Below are positions 1-5,569 of a stretch of DNA of 8,233 nucleotides, piece after piece; within the stretch, counting starts at the first letter, position 1; each line of letters opens with the position of its first letter. This DNA is from Nitrosopumilales archaeon CG15_BIG_FIL_POST_REV_8_21_14_020_37_12 (lineage in GTDB: Archaea; Thermoproteota; Nitrososphaeria; Nitrososphaerales; Nitrosopumilaceae), in contig PFFZ01000052.1 in assembly GCA_002781805.1 (NCBI GenBank), positions 1-8,233 of the forward strand. Reading direction: 5' to 3'. The notes beneath the pieces are model-generated. The model did no database searches and had not been told where the DNA came from. It saw only the letters and a list, made by a program, of their open reading frames with translations. A program made the translations under genes and the position numbers.

Positions 1-603
1 TCCTTTTTTAATTATAACATATTTTGCACCCCAACTCATAATTTTTTTTGCACATTTGATTAAATTAAATTCCTTTGTGAGCAATTTTGCTTCTTCATCA
101 TTTATCACAACTGCATCGACTGCTTTAATCATCTTGATGACCGATTCTCGTTTTGTAGATATCCAGAATTCTATAGTATCACACATAGAAAATTTCACTT
201 TATCAAACTCCTTGATTAAAGCCGAATTTTGGTCAGGATCATTGTTAGCCAGATAAACAAATTGAGATTTTCTGTATTTTTCAGGTACAGTTGGTTTGAA
301 TTCTGCAAGTACATTTAGTTCAGTCTTCAAAGTTTCTCTAACACTCAAAGTTTTATCATAACTTCCATCATAACGGAAAGTTTTTCCTTCTTTAACAGTT
401 AATCCTTGCAAATCAAGATGTTTTGATAGAACTTTGTGATGCTCTTTTGGAAAATCACTTCCTACAACCGCTATCAATCCAGTTTTTACAAAATTACTAG
501 CTGAAATAGCTGCAAATGTTGCAGCACCACCTAATACATCCTTTAGAATTTTTCTTGGAGTTCTAATAGTATCTAATGCAGTTGAACCAAAAACAGTAAG
601 CAT
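1..603 (-). CDS. PfkB/ribokinase-family sugar or nucleoside kinase (C-terminus beyond window)
   Basis: The minus strand is open from an ATG at 603 to the window edge, giving 201 residues with no stop. The N-terminus reads MLTVFGSTALDTIRTP and then LGGAATFAA at residues 24-32, which is the PfkB Gly-Gly substrate-binding signature near the start of the fold. VVGSD follows at 47-51. Residues 167-176 (INDEEAKLLT) match the family's conserved Asn/Glu segment, and 196-201 (YVIIKKG) match the strand before the nucleotide-binding half. The catalytic GAGD region would lie outside the window, so activity cannot be judged. Family members phosphorylate sugars or nucleosides with ATP in the cytoplasm; the substrate is not predictable here. 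It begins 12 bases after the stop of the LEA14-like gene, so the two are probably cotranscribed. AAAGGA sits directly against the ATG, too close for a normal Shine-Dalgarno site. Confidence 0.85.
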   Translation of the reverse strand, partial: MLTVFGSTALDTIRTPRKILKDVLGGAATFAAISASNFVKTGLIAVVGSDFPKEHHKVLSKHLDLQGLTVKEGKTFRYDGSYDKTLSVRETLKTELNVLAEFKPTVPEKYRKSQFVYLANNDPDQNSALIKEFDKVKFSMCDTIEFWISTKRESVIKMIKAVDAVVINDEEAKLLTKEFNLIKCAKKIMSWGAKYVIIKKG

Positions 604-615
604 TCCTTTAAAAAA

Positions 616-1065
616 CTAATTTTGATGTATAAATTCTCTTGCCTGTTCTTCTGTTGGATAATAAATAAACGGAACTTCAATAGATGTTATAAAAACATCA
701 TATTTTGTAATCCCAGTAATTTTTACAACAGGAGTATCAGAATTTGAATCCGAAGTAGTTGTAAATGTCCCTTTGACCAAACTATTTCCCAATGAAGGTA
801 AAATAAAAGAATCCAACTTTCCTTTTCCAATTATTTCGTCATCTGCTAATATGAAAAATTCTGTTACACCGGCCGTTAAAACTAGAAGTGATGGATTTTG
901 AAATTCAATCTCTACATCATATTTTGACTCTTTTTCATTTTCTTCAATCAGATTACTTTGAGTAATAATTACGTCTATTTGAGATGCCAATACATACTGT
1001 GAATATCCAAAAATTCCTAATGCTATTATGGAAACTATGATTATGACCTTCTTTGCTGCTCTCAT
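616..1065 (-). CDS. Membrane-anchored LEA14-like (LEA2/WHy-type) protein
   Basis: This is a 149-residue protein with a basic N-terminus (RAAKK) and one hydrophobic helix at about 7-27, so it is probably anchored in the membrane with the rest outside. Residues 48-102 have the LEA2/WHy pattern: a beta strand (YDVEIEF), then NPS at 57-59, a strand ending in a small polar turn (ADDEIIGKGK, 74-83), then a proline and a second strand (LVKGTF). The family forms an Ig-like beta sandwich linked in other organisms to desiccation or stress; the role in archaea is not established. The C-terminus (YYPTEEQAREF) may be a short helix. It is first in a probable two-gene unit with the PfkB kinase. A weak TATA-like TTTTTAAT run at 1087-1094, read in reverse, lies about 26 bases before the ATG. 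The assignment rests on pattern only; a second protein of the same architecture is at 6434-6931. Confidence 0.75.
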   Translation of the reverse strand: MRAAKKVIIIVSIIALGIFGYSQYVLASQIDVIITQSNLIEENEKESKYDVEIEFQNPSLLVLTAGVTEFFILADDEIIGKGKLDSFILPSLGNSLVKGTFTTTSDSNSDTPVVKITGITKYDVFITSIEVPFIYYPTEEQAREFIHQN

Positions 1066-1197
1066 GAGAAATATTATCTAAATCCCTTTTTAATCCAAAA
1101 GGAAAAAAAACCAAATAACATGTGTAAAAGTTTTGATCTAATCTTAAAGCTACTTAGAGCTAACAAAATAAATCAAAATTTCATGGTTTATTAGTGA
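1066..1197. promoter_or_regulatory. Divergent promoter region between LEA14-like gene and winged-helix gene
   Basis: This 132-base AT-rich gap separates two divergent genes. For the leftward gene, the reverse complement of 1087-1094 (ATTAAAAA) is about 26 bases before its ATG. For the rightward gene, AAAATAAAT at 1165-1173 lies 25-33 bases before its ATG. Both are only moderate matches to the archaeal TATA box. No small gene is seen here. Confidence 0.4.
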
Positions 1198-1686
1198 ATG
1201 GCACGAATAAAACTGAAAATAGGCGACAATGAAATCGAGGTTGATTCTAGGGATTTCTACGTGGATAATAATACTCTAGATGGTATTGTAGAAAACATCT
1301 CAAAGTTATTACAAGAAAATCAGGCTAAAGTCGTGTATGAAAATAACACTCAGGAATTCACTCCATCTCAAAATTCTCAACCAAATCAATATGGTTTAGA
1401 GTACTTGGATGATGCCGAGGCGTTTGAACCGGAATTTAATGAACCTAAATCAATTGCTTCTCATGAAATTAAATCAAAACTGCGTATTCTGGAAACAAGT
1501 GGTTTTTTCAATTCTCCAAGAACAGTTACTGAAACTGTAGTACAATTACGAGAATATGGCTGGGCTGCTAGTCCACTTGACGTATCAAAGTCTCTAGCTA
1601 AAATGGCATCCACTAGAGAAATATCCAAAAATTCACAAGCAAATAGAACTCATTACTTTGTTCAAAAAACATTAGTTACTAACTAA
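1198..1686 (+). CDS. Conserved-type hypothetical protein with probable C-terminal winged-helix domain
   Basis: This 162-residue protein was not recognised as a named family. The N-terminal 40 residues (IKLKIGDNEIEVDSRDFYVDN at 4-24, then a helix) look like a small alpha/beta domain. Residues 41-88 are a polar Asn/Gln/Glu-rich linker. Residues 89-157 look like a winged helix: a helix (SHEIKSKLRILETSG), then FFNSPRTVTETVVQLRE, then a predicted recognition helix (SPLDVSKSLAKMAS), then a wing ending in the aromatic THYFV. That arrangement suggests DNA or RNA binding, but this is inferred from pattern, not homology. No transmembrane segment is present, so it is probably cytoplasmic. ATG follows an AT-rich promoter without a ribosome-binding site. 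Its stop overlaps the stop of the convergent zinc-ribbon gene by 8 bases. Confidence 0.75.
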   Translation: MARIKLKIGDNEIEVDSRDFYVDNNTLDGIVENISKLLQENQAKVVYENNTQEFTPSQNSQPNQYGLEYLDDAEAFEPEFNEPKSIASHEIKSKLRILETSGFFNSPRTVTETVVQLREYGWAASPLDVSKSLAKMASTREISKNSQANRTHYFVQKTLVTN

Positions 1687-1870
1687 CTTTGTATTGACAT
1701 TTTTGACAATTATTAAAAATTTGACCGTCTAGATGATCAAAATGAGTATTGCATTGTTTACACGTGTGATGCATATCAAAATACCCATCACTTTCAATCT
1801 GCCCTGTCCTGTTAGATTCTAATTCCATACTTCCGCACTTTATACAATGACATCCGCATTCAATTTTCAT
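1679..1870 (-). CDS. Small zinc-ribbon protein, 63 residues
   Basis: A 63-residue Cys-rich protein. It has Cys at 5, 7, 9 and 12 (CGCHCIKC), a CKQC pair at 37-40 and a CQKC pair at 55-58, plus His at 8, 34, 35, 43 and 46. Three closely spaced Cys pairs can hold one or two zinc ions, as in zinc-ribbon domains. There is no signal peptide or membrane segment, so it is likely cytoplasmic. The Cys pattern alone does not tell a nucleic-acid binder from a metal carrier. ATG at 1870 faces another small zinc-ribbon gene across a 45-base divergent promoter, and its 3' end overlaps the 1198-1686 gene by 8 bases. Spacing of the Cys pairs argues that this is a real gene and not a chance reading frame. Confidence 0.72.
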   Translation of the reverse strand: MKIECGCHCIKCGSMELESNRTGQIESDGYFDMHHTCKQCNTHFDHLDGQIFNNCQKCQYKVS

Positions 1871-1915
1871 CGCTAGTCGACAATATATGTATAGTTTAAT
1901 CGTGTATACAAATCA
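1871..1915. promoter_or_regulatory. Compact bidirectional promoter with a shared TATA-like element
   Basis: Only 45 bases separate the two divergent start codons at 1870 (-) and 1916 (+). AATATATGTATA at 1882-1893 is nearly symmetrical, so it reads as a TATA-like box on both strands, and it lies 23-34 bases before the rightward TTG and 12-23 bases before the leftward ATG, with CTATACA (1888-1894, reversed) as the edge. A second TGTATACA palindrome is at 1903-1910. The spacing fits leaderless transcripts, at least rightward. Confidence 0.5.
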
Positions 1916-2071
1916 TTGGAAAAAAAGCGTGAAATTCCTATTGAGATAGATGATCATTACAAACTTTATGGTAAAGAACCTTGGGAGGTTGATTATGGTG
2001 AAAAATGCCCCATATGTGAAGTCCGTATAGATGAATATGGCTTTTGTTCTTGTGGCTCTAGTGGAGATTAA
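1916..2071 (+). CDS. Very small zinc-ribbon protein, 51 residues, TTG start
   Basis: Starting at TTG 1916, the frame gives 51 residues and ends with TAA at 2069-2071. The N-terminal half is charged (EKKREIPIEIDDHYKLYGKE). The C-terminal half has CPIC at 31-34 and CSCG at 44-47, separated by RIDEYGF, a typical two-knuckle zinc-binding arrangement, and the protein ends GSSGD. The frame opens only at 1895, after an in-frame TAG at 1892-1894, and contains no ATG, so TTG is the sensible start. It lies 26-28 bases after the centre of a TATA-like box, which suits a leaderless message. The 3' end overlaps the convergent PEF-CTERM-like gene by 14 bases. The role is unknown; metal binding is inferred from the Cys pairs. 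Confidence 0.68.
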   Translation: MEKKREIPIEIDDHYKLYGKEPWEVDYGEKCPICEVRIDEYGFCSCGSSGD

Positions 2072-2951
2072 TTTTTCTTATCATCGGCAAAATTATTATC
2101 ATCAAAAAGCCAATTGCTAATGGCACTATTATTGAAAATTCTGGAACAACCGTCGTGCCTATGATTGAAATTTCCCCTTGAATATCTGGCTTCATAACTA
2201 ACCAAACATGCGTTCCATTATTGATATAATCATAAGCCAGAATTCTTTCATCCTCTAGAAATACCTCATATGGTCCCCACAACAATTCTAAAGGAACAAT
2301 TGTCGTAACAAATCTATCTTCTTCTGTAACATCAAATGCTATGCTTTTTGTTGGTTGATCAAAAACAAATTCATCTATGCCTGCATGACTTCTAATTTCA
2401 ACTATGAATTCCCTATCTTCCCAAACTACATTTTTAAAACTTGTTGGTTCATCAACAGAATATTCTAAAATCATTTGGCATCCGTGACAGGCAATCCCTT
2501 TTTTATCATCTAAATAAACTGGTTTTCCATTTGAAAAGATCAAATCAACTTCTTCAGGGAAAATAAAAGAAGTTGTTTTTAGATATCTGAAATCCCACGT
2601 CCAAACTCCATTTTTTTGATAAAGTGAATCCTCAAGATCGTACTCAACCAAAATTTCTTCATTGGATGGCATAACTAAAACTCCATATTCTCCAAGCATT
2701 GAAAATAACTGTTCTTGACCGTTTTCGTCAGTTACCATAACATTTGAAACAACTCCCTTAATCAATTCAATCTGTTTTGGGGTACCAGTAGGAGCCAAAG
2801 TATGTTTAACATGAACACTTCCTGCAGAATCTATGACTATCTCTACGGATCTTTGTATCGCATATTCACCAACAGAAATTTGACCATAAACTACTGGAAT
2901 GGTTGATACAAGTAGTAAAATAACAAAAAACCCAAAATTCTTTCTGTTCAT
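2058..2951 (-). CDS. Secreted, C-terminally anchored protein with PEF-CTERM-like archaeosortase tail
   Basis: This 297-residue protein starts with a signal peptide: basic MNRK, a hydrophobic core (FGFFVILLLVSTIPVV), and probable cleavage near VYG-Q at 23-24. The middle looks like a beta-rich extracellular region. The C-terminus has VPEFSIIVP at 269-277, a hydrophobic helix, and a basic end (IRK at 292-294). That order (PEF motif, helix, basic residues) is the layout of archaeosortase targets; thaumarchaeal versions usually read PEFG, and here the fourth residue is Ser. It is probably processed at the PEF motif and fixed to the cell surface. Residues 155-158 are CHGC, the only visible Cys pair, which could form a disulfide. 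The ATG follows the cyclophilin stop with no gap (TAG then ATG), so translation is probably coupled. The surface function is unknown. Confidence 0.8.
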   Translation of the reverse strand: MNRKNFGFFVILLLVSTIPVVYGQISVGEYAIQRSVEIVIDSAGSVHVKHTLAPTGTPKQIELIKGVVSNVMVTDENGQEQLFSMLGEYGVLVMPSNEEILVEYDLEDSLYQKNGVWTWDFRYLKTTSFIFPEEVDLIFSNGKPVYLDDKKGIACHGCQMILEYSVDEPTSFKNVVWEDREFIVEIRSHAGIDEFVFDQPTKSIAFDVTEEDRFVTTIVPLELLWGPYEVFLEDERILAYDYINNGTHVWLVMKPDIQGEISIIGTTVVPEFSIIVPLAIGFLMIIILPMIRKINLH

Positions 2952-3428
<477 letters not shown>

Positions 3429-3668
3429 TATCCGATATTTACAGTCTTATCATAAGAGTCTTTTTGTAATATTTTAAAAATTCTCAAATTACTTTATCTA
3501 AATTGAAAAATCCACAACTAACAGTACGCTTTTCGTATATACTGTGAATTTTAGAGTTTCAAAAGAAATTTTGGATTTCCCATCTTTAGGCATTCTTCAA
3601 AGTCATGATTAAAAAATTTGATTTCAGAAGTTATAGTCTTATATAGAACAATTAAAATCTAGAATTCG
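3429..3668. promoter_or_regulatory. Divergent intergenic region between cyclophilin and HTH gene
   Basis: These 240 AT-rich bases hold promoters in both directions. GTCTTATCATAAGAG at 3444-3458 is a near-perfect palindrome about 16-30 bases before the cyclophilin GTG. CGTATATAC at 3534-3542 is a good TATA-like element with no gene at the expected distance on either strand. CTTATATA at 3638-3645 serves the HTH gene. I see no convincing small ORF: an ATG frame at 3498-3593 (-) gives only 31 residues of no clear character. Confidence 0.45.
3638..3645 (+). promoter_or_regulatory. TATA box of the HTH gene
   Basis: CTTATATA is centred about 27 bases before the TTG start at 3669, the distance expected when transcription begins at the start codon. 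This supports the TTG as the start and a leaderless message. Confidence 0.6.
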
Positions 3669-3896
3669 TTGAATCGTACAAACCAAAGCACGATCATTAA
3701 AGAAGCAATTAATTCTTATCTTGACAAGGGAGTTACTGACAAACAAGACATCTACACCAAAGTCGTTGATGAATTAGGTGTCCCAAGACCAACTGTTAGA
3801 AGAGTTGCAAGAGATCTACGAACCGAACTATTACAAAAAATCCAGATCTTACAATCTGACATGCCTAAATCAGCAACCCCTGAAGAAGACGAATAA
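3669..3896 (+). CDS. Small helix-turn-helix DNA-binding protein, 75 residues
   Basis: Begins at TTG 3669, placed by the TATA box upstream. The 75 residues form a compact helical domain: helix 1 (QSTIIKEAINSYLDKG, 6-21), helix 2 (DKQDIYTKVVDELG, 24-37), a turn with PRPTVRRVARDLRTEL at 39-54 as a strongly basic recognition helix, a further helix (LQKIQILQSD), and an acidic tail (PEEDE). The pattern of a helix-turn-helix followed by a basic Thr-Val-Arg-Arg helix fits a winged-helix-like transcription factor or DNA-binding protein. Target and role are unknown. A T-rich stretch follows at 3907-3930, and the next gene has its own TATA box, so it is probably transcribed alone. Three Arg in a row of the recognition helix make the assignment as a DNA binder plausible; no ligand domain is present. 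Confidence 0.78.
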   Translation: MNRTNQSTIIKEAINSYLDKGVTDKQDIYTKVVDELGVPRPTVRRVARDLRTELLQKIQILQSDMPKSATPEEDE

Positions 3897-3906
3897 ACTC
3901 GACTCC

Positions 3907-3930
3907 TTTTTCTTTTTAATCTCATTTTTT
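3907..3930 (+). terminator. T-run terminator after HTH gene
   Basis: Three T runs (3907-3911, 3913-3917, 3925-3930) begin 11 bases after the stop codon. This resembles the U-rich intrinsic terminators of archaea. No stem-loop is needed or seen. Confidence 0.6.
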
Positions 3931-3945
3931 GGTTTCAGCATTACT

Positions 3946-3953
3946 ATTATAAA
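3946..3953 (+). promoter_or_regulatory. TATA box of the two-helix membrane protein gene
   Basis: ATTATAAA is centred about 26 bases before the ATG at 3976, again fitting a leaderless transcript. It shows that 3976-4452 has its own promoter, separate from the HTH gene. Confidence 0.6.
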
Positions 3954-3975
3954 CAATGAATTTTTCCCATAAATT

Positions 3976-4452
3976 ATGGGATATCTTGGAAACCATCTGG
4001 CTACAGTGGTGACTGGAGTATTTGCAGCTGTTTTGACAGGACTTTGGCCCTACTTTGTAGACTTTGCACCCATACTAAATTTTGTATTCATCATGGCAGT
4101 ACCAATAACTTGGTTTCTAACTTTTACATGTTGGATCTCACAGAAAAGTGCTGATTACGTGAAAAAATTTGAGGCTAATCACTCTCACGGTGAAAAAAAA
4201 AGCTTGAGTAATTCACAAACCACGCAAGTATTTGCTTCAAATATGGATCAAATTAGTTATACAGAGATTAAACAAGCACAAAATCATCTGTCTGAAGAAC
4301 TAAACCAATTAAAGGAATATGTCAAACTTAAAGATGAAGAAATTGACAGATTGAATCAAGAAATATCAAATCTTCAGACACTGGTACAGATTGAATCTCT
4401 AAAAACAGAACTTGCTAATCTTAAGATGTTAGCATCTGGTAAGAAAAAGTAG
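3976..4452 (+). CDS. Two-helix membrane protein with C-terminal coiled coil
   Basis: This 158-residue protein was not recognised. It has two hydrophobic segments, at about 7-27 (HLATVVTGVFAAVLTGLWPYF) and 33-55, making a hairpin in the membrane. A polar, Ser/Asn-rich linker spans 67-93. From about 95 to 152 there is a charged, heptad-like helix with hydrophobic residues spaced every three or four positions (LSEELNQLKEYVKLKDEEID and on to LKTELANLKML), which should form a coiled coil, then a GKKK end. By the positive-inside rule the coiled coil is probably cytoplasmic. Such proteins may scaffold or oligomerise at the membrane, but nothing here fixes the function. The ATG start has a TATA box 26 bases upstream. 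The stop at 4450-4452 is one base away from the convergent Cys-rich gene. Confidence 0.75.
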   Translation: MGYLGNHLATVVTGVFAAVLTGLWPYFVDFAPILNFVFIMAVPITWFLTFTCWISQKSADYVKKFEANHSHGEKKSLSNSQTTQVFASNMDQISYTEIKQAQNHLSEELNQLKEYVKLKDEEIDRLNQEISNLQTLVQIESLKTELANLKMLASGKKK

Positions 4453-4453
4453 A

Positions 4454-4609
4454 CTAATCCTTACAATGGCAGCAAGAAATGCCATGATTATTTTTGCACA
4501 TTGGACAACTCACTGCTCCACCATAATGACATTTACATGAACATAATTCAGTTGGATCGACTTTGCTCATAATGTAATTCAACTCTTTCTTGATATTTGA
4601 CTTTTCCAT
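4454..4609 (-). CDS. Tiny Cys/His-rich probable metal-binding protein, 51 residues
   Basis: From ATG 4609 to TAG at 4454 there are 51 residues, below the usual size cutoff of gene callers. The first 20 residues are charged and helical (EKSNIKKELNYIMSKVDPTE). The remainder is packed with ligands: CSCKCH at 23-28, CPMC at 35-38, then NNHGISCCHCK with His42, Cys46, Cys47, His48 and Cys49. Nine Cys and three His in 27 residues suggest binding of one or two metal ions, most likely zinc, though this is inferred from residue content. A TATA-like element at 4633-4641 on the minus strand lies about 28 bases before the ATG. The 3' end is one base from the convergent membrane protein gene. No family name can be given. 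Confidence 0.7.
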   Translation of the reverse strand: MEKSNIKKELNYIMSKVDPTELCSCKCHYGGAVSCPMCKNNHGISCCHCKD

Positions 4610-4876
4610 GAGAGTATTCTAATGACTCAATTAACTATAAACATATAATTGAAAACTTTATTTTCAGATTTTATCATATTAGAAATTTGATAATTAGATT
4701 ATTTATGTGAAAATATTTTGATAAAATCTAAGACTAAAAATATAATTGATAATGTATTACAGAAACAAACATCCAATAATTGCTGACAAATTTTTTCAAT
4801 GTTTAGATCTCAATTCTTAGTAATCTTATCATAATCTAACACAATTACTATTCAGACTAGATTCTAAATATCTAAA
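4610..4876. other. AT-rich intergenic region with inverted repeats
   Basis: This 267-base region has no credible ORF. It carries the promoter of the Cys-rich gene (AACTATAAA at 4633-4641, read in reverse as TTTATAGTT), an 11-base inverted repeat (4666-4676 with 4719-4729), and the start of a hairpin that overlaps the end of the FMN-reductase-like gene. Base composition is extremely AT-rich, so some repeats will be chance. Confidence 0.5.
4666..4729. repeat. 11-bp perfect inverted repeat with 42-base spacer
   Basis: AGATTTTATCA at 4666-4676 is the exact reverse complement of TGATAAAATCT at 4719-4729. Spacing is too long for a tight terminator hairpin, but two protein-binding half-sites would be possible. 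Both arms are AT-rich, so chance is not excluded. Confidence 0.4.
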
Positions 4877-4891
4877 TTAACATAATTTAGA
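4871..4891 (-). terminator. Perfect 9-bp hairpin spanning the stop codon of the FMN-reductase-like gene
   Basis: TCTAAATTA at 4871-4879 and TAATTTAGA at 4883-4891 are perfect inverted repeats with a three-base loop (4880-4882). On the minus strand the stem covers the last codons and the stop TAA at 4877-4879. It could shape the 3' end of the mRNA or stop transcription. There is no long T run right after it, so terminator function is uncertain. Confidence 0.4.
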
Positions 4892-5401
4892 TGCTATTTC
4901 TAGAGTACTGTCAACCATGTCTCTTAATCTTTTTTTAGCATCATCATCAGTAAAACCGCCATCTGAAATTGATTCTGTGGTGAGAAACACAGCTTGTGGA
5001 TTTGTAATTACTCGGAAATATGATAATAATTGCGTGACTAGAGTTTGAACATCAATAAATCCAATATTTCCTGCAGCTACTATGACCATTCCTGCAACTT
5101 TTCCTACGGTTTTTTTATAGTTTACATATTCAAACAAGTTTTTTAACGCTGAGCTAAAAAATGAATTGTAAATAGGTGTTCCAATTAACCAAACGTCGGC
5201 ATCCATCAAAGCATTAGCTGCATTTTTTGTTGCTTCATTATAATTCTCATCAGGTCCTTTATAACATTCAATTTGACCTTCTGAAATATTGATAAATTCT
5301 ACATCAACATTTTTTATTTTTGTATATTCTACAACATATCTCATTATTAGTTGAGTGTTGCTATTTTTTCTTGGACTACCAGATACCACAACAACTTTCA
5401 T
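4877..5401 (-). CDS. Flavodoxin-fold NAD(P)H-dependent FMN reductase family protein
   Basis: This 174-residue protein fits the NADPH-dependent FMN reductase family, which use NAD(P)H to reduce a bound flavin. The start has GSPRKNSNT at 8-16, the phosphate-binding loop for FMN. GTPIYNSFFSSALKNLF at 74-90 is the second flavin-binding segment, with the family's conserved helix (ALKNLFEY). Residues 110-134 (AGNIGF, then VQTLVTQLLSYFRVI) match the third. There is no signal peptide or membrane segment. The length is normal. ATG at 5401 has a TATA-like element about 26 bases upstream, between it and the tRNA-Arg gene. Two genes away on the same strand is BluB, which consumes reduced FMN, so supplying FMNH2 is a plausible job, though the two seem to have separate promoters. 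Other quinone- or azo-reducing family members cannot be excluded. Confidence 0.85.
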   Translation of the reverse strand: MKVVVVSGSPRKNSNTQLIMRYVVEYTKIKNVDVEFINISEGQIECYKGPDENYNEATKNAANALMDADVWLIGTPIYNSFFSSALKNLFEYVNYKKTVGKVAGMVIVAAGNIGFIDVQTLVTQLLSYFRVITNPQAVFLTTESISDGGFTDDDAKKRLRDMVDSTLEIASKLC

Positions 5402-5421
5402 ATCTCAAGCTCTAATCATCT

Positions 5422-5430
5422 GTATTTAAA
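5422..5430 (-). promoter_or_regulatory. TATA box of FMN-reductase-like gene
   Basis: On the minus strand the run TTTAAATAC sits about 26 bases before the ATG at 5401. It lies in the 48-base gap after tRNA-Arg, so this gene does not have to depend on readthrough from the tRNA or BluB. Confidence 0.5.
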
Positions 5431-5449
5431 TTCATTATAAAATTTAAAA

Positions 5450-5543
5450 CGGGTTTGGAGGGCTTCGATCCCTCGACCTGTAACTTAGGAGGCTACTGCG
5501 CTATCCATGTTTCGCGTCAAAAATGACTCTGCGCTACAAACCC
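5450..5543 (-). tRNA. tRNA-Arg (anticodon CCT) with enlarged D-loop, probable non-canonical intron
   Basis: The minus strand folds as a tRNA of 94 bases. Acceptor GGGTTTG (5543-5537) pairs with CAAACCC (5457-5451), with G as discriminator at 5450. The D-stem is GCGC (5534-5531) with GCGC (5501-5498). The anticodon stem GTAGC/GTTAC closes a 7-base loop CTCCTAA, giving anticodon CCT at 5489-5487. The T-stem is GAGGG/CCCTC around ATCGAAG, where position 54 is A instead of the usual T. The D-loop (5530-5502) is 29 bases against a usual 8-11, so about 18-20 bases are extra, probably an archaeal intron in the D-loop. No CCA is encoded. A TATA-like AATTATTTAA at 5564-5573 sits about 26 bases upstream, overlapping the BluB stop codon. 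A TTTT run follows the gene. Confidence 0.88.
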
Positions 5544-5569
5544 AGCAAAAAAAAAATACTTGTAATTAT

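Noticed and set aside
155..158. CHGC of the PEF-CTERM-like protein (residue numbers) as a heme c site
   Set aside because: A c-type heme site needs CxxCH, and the residue after the second Cys is Gln.
56..256. Plus-strand 66-residue ORF
   Set aside because: It lies entirely inside the PfkB-family gene on the other strand, which shows clear family motifs.
1929..1949. GTG as the start near the small zinc-ribbon gene
   Set aside because: The GTG frame reaches a stop after six codons; the Cys-containing frame starts at TTG 1916.
3498..3593. Minus-strand 31-residue ATG frame in the intergenic gap
   Set aside because: Short, no recognisable features and no promoter at a suitable position; chance is enough to explain it.
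3778..3972. Plus-strand 64-residue ORF
   Set aside because: It overlaps the HTH gene in another frame and reads into T-rich DNA; composition looks like translated non-coding sequence.
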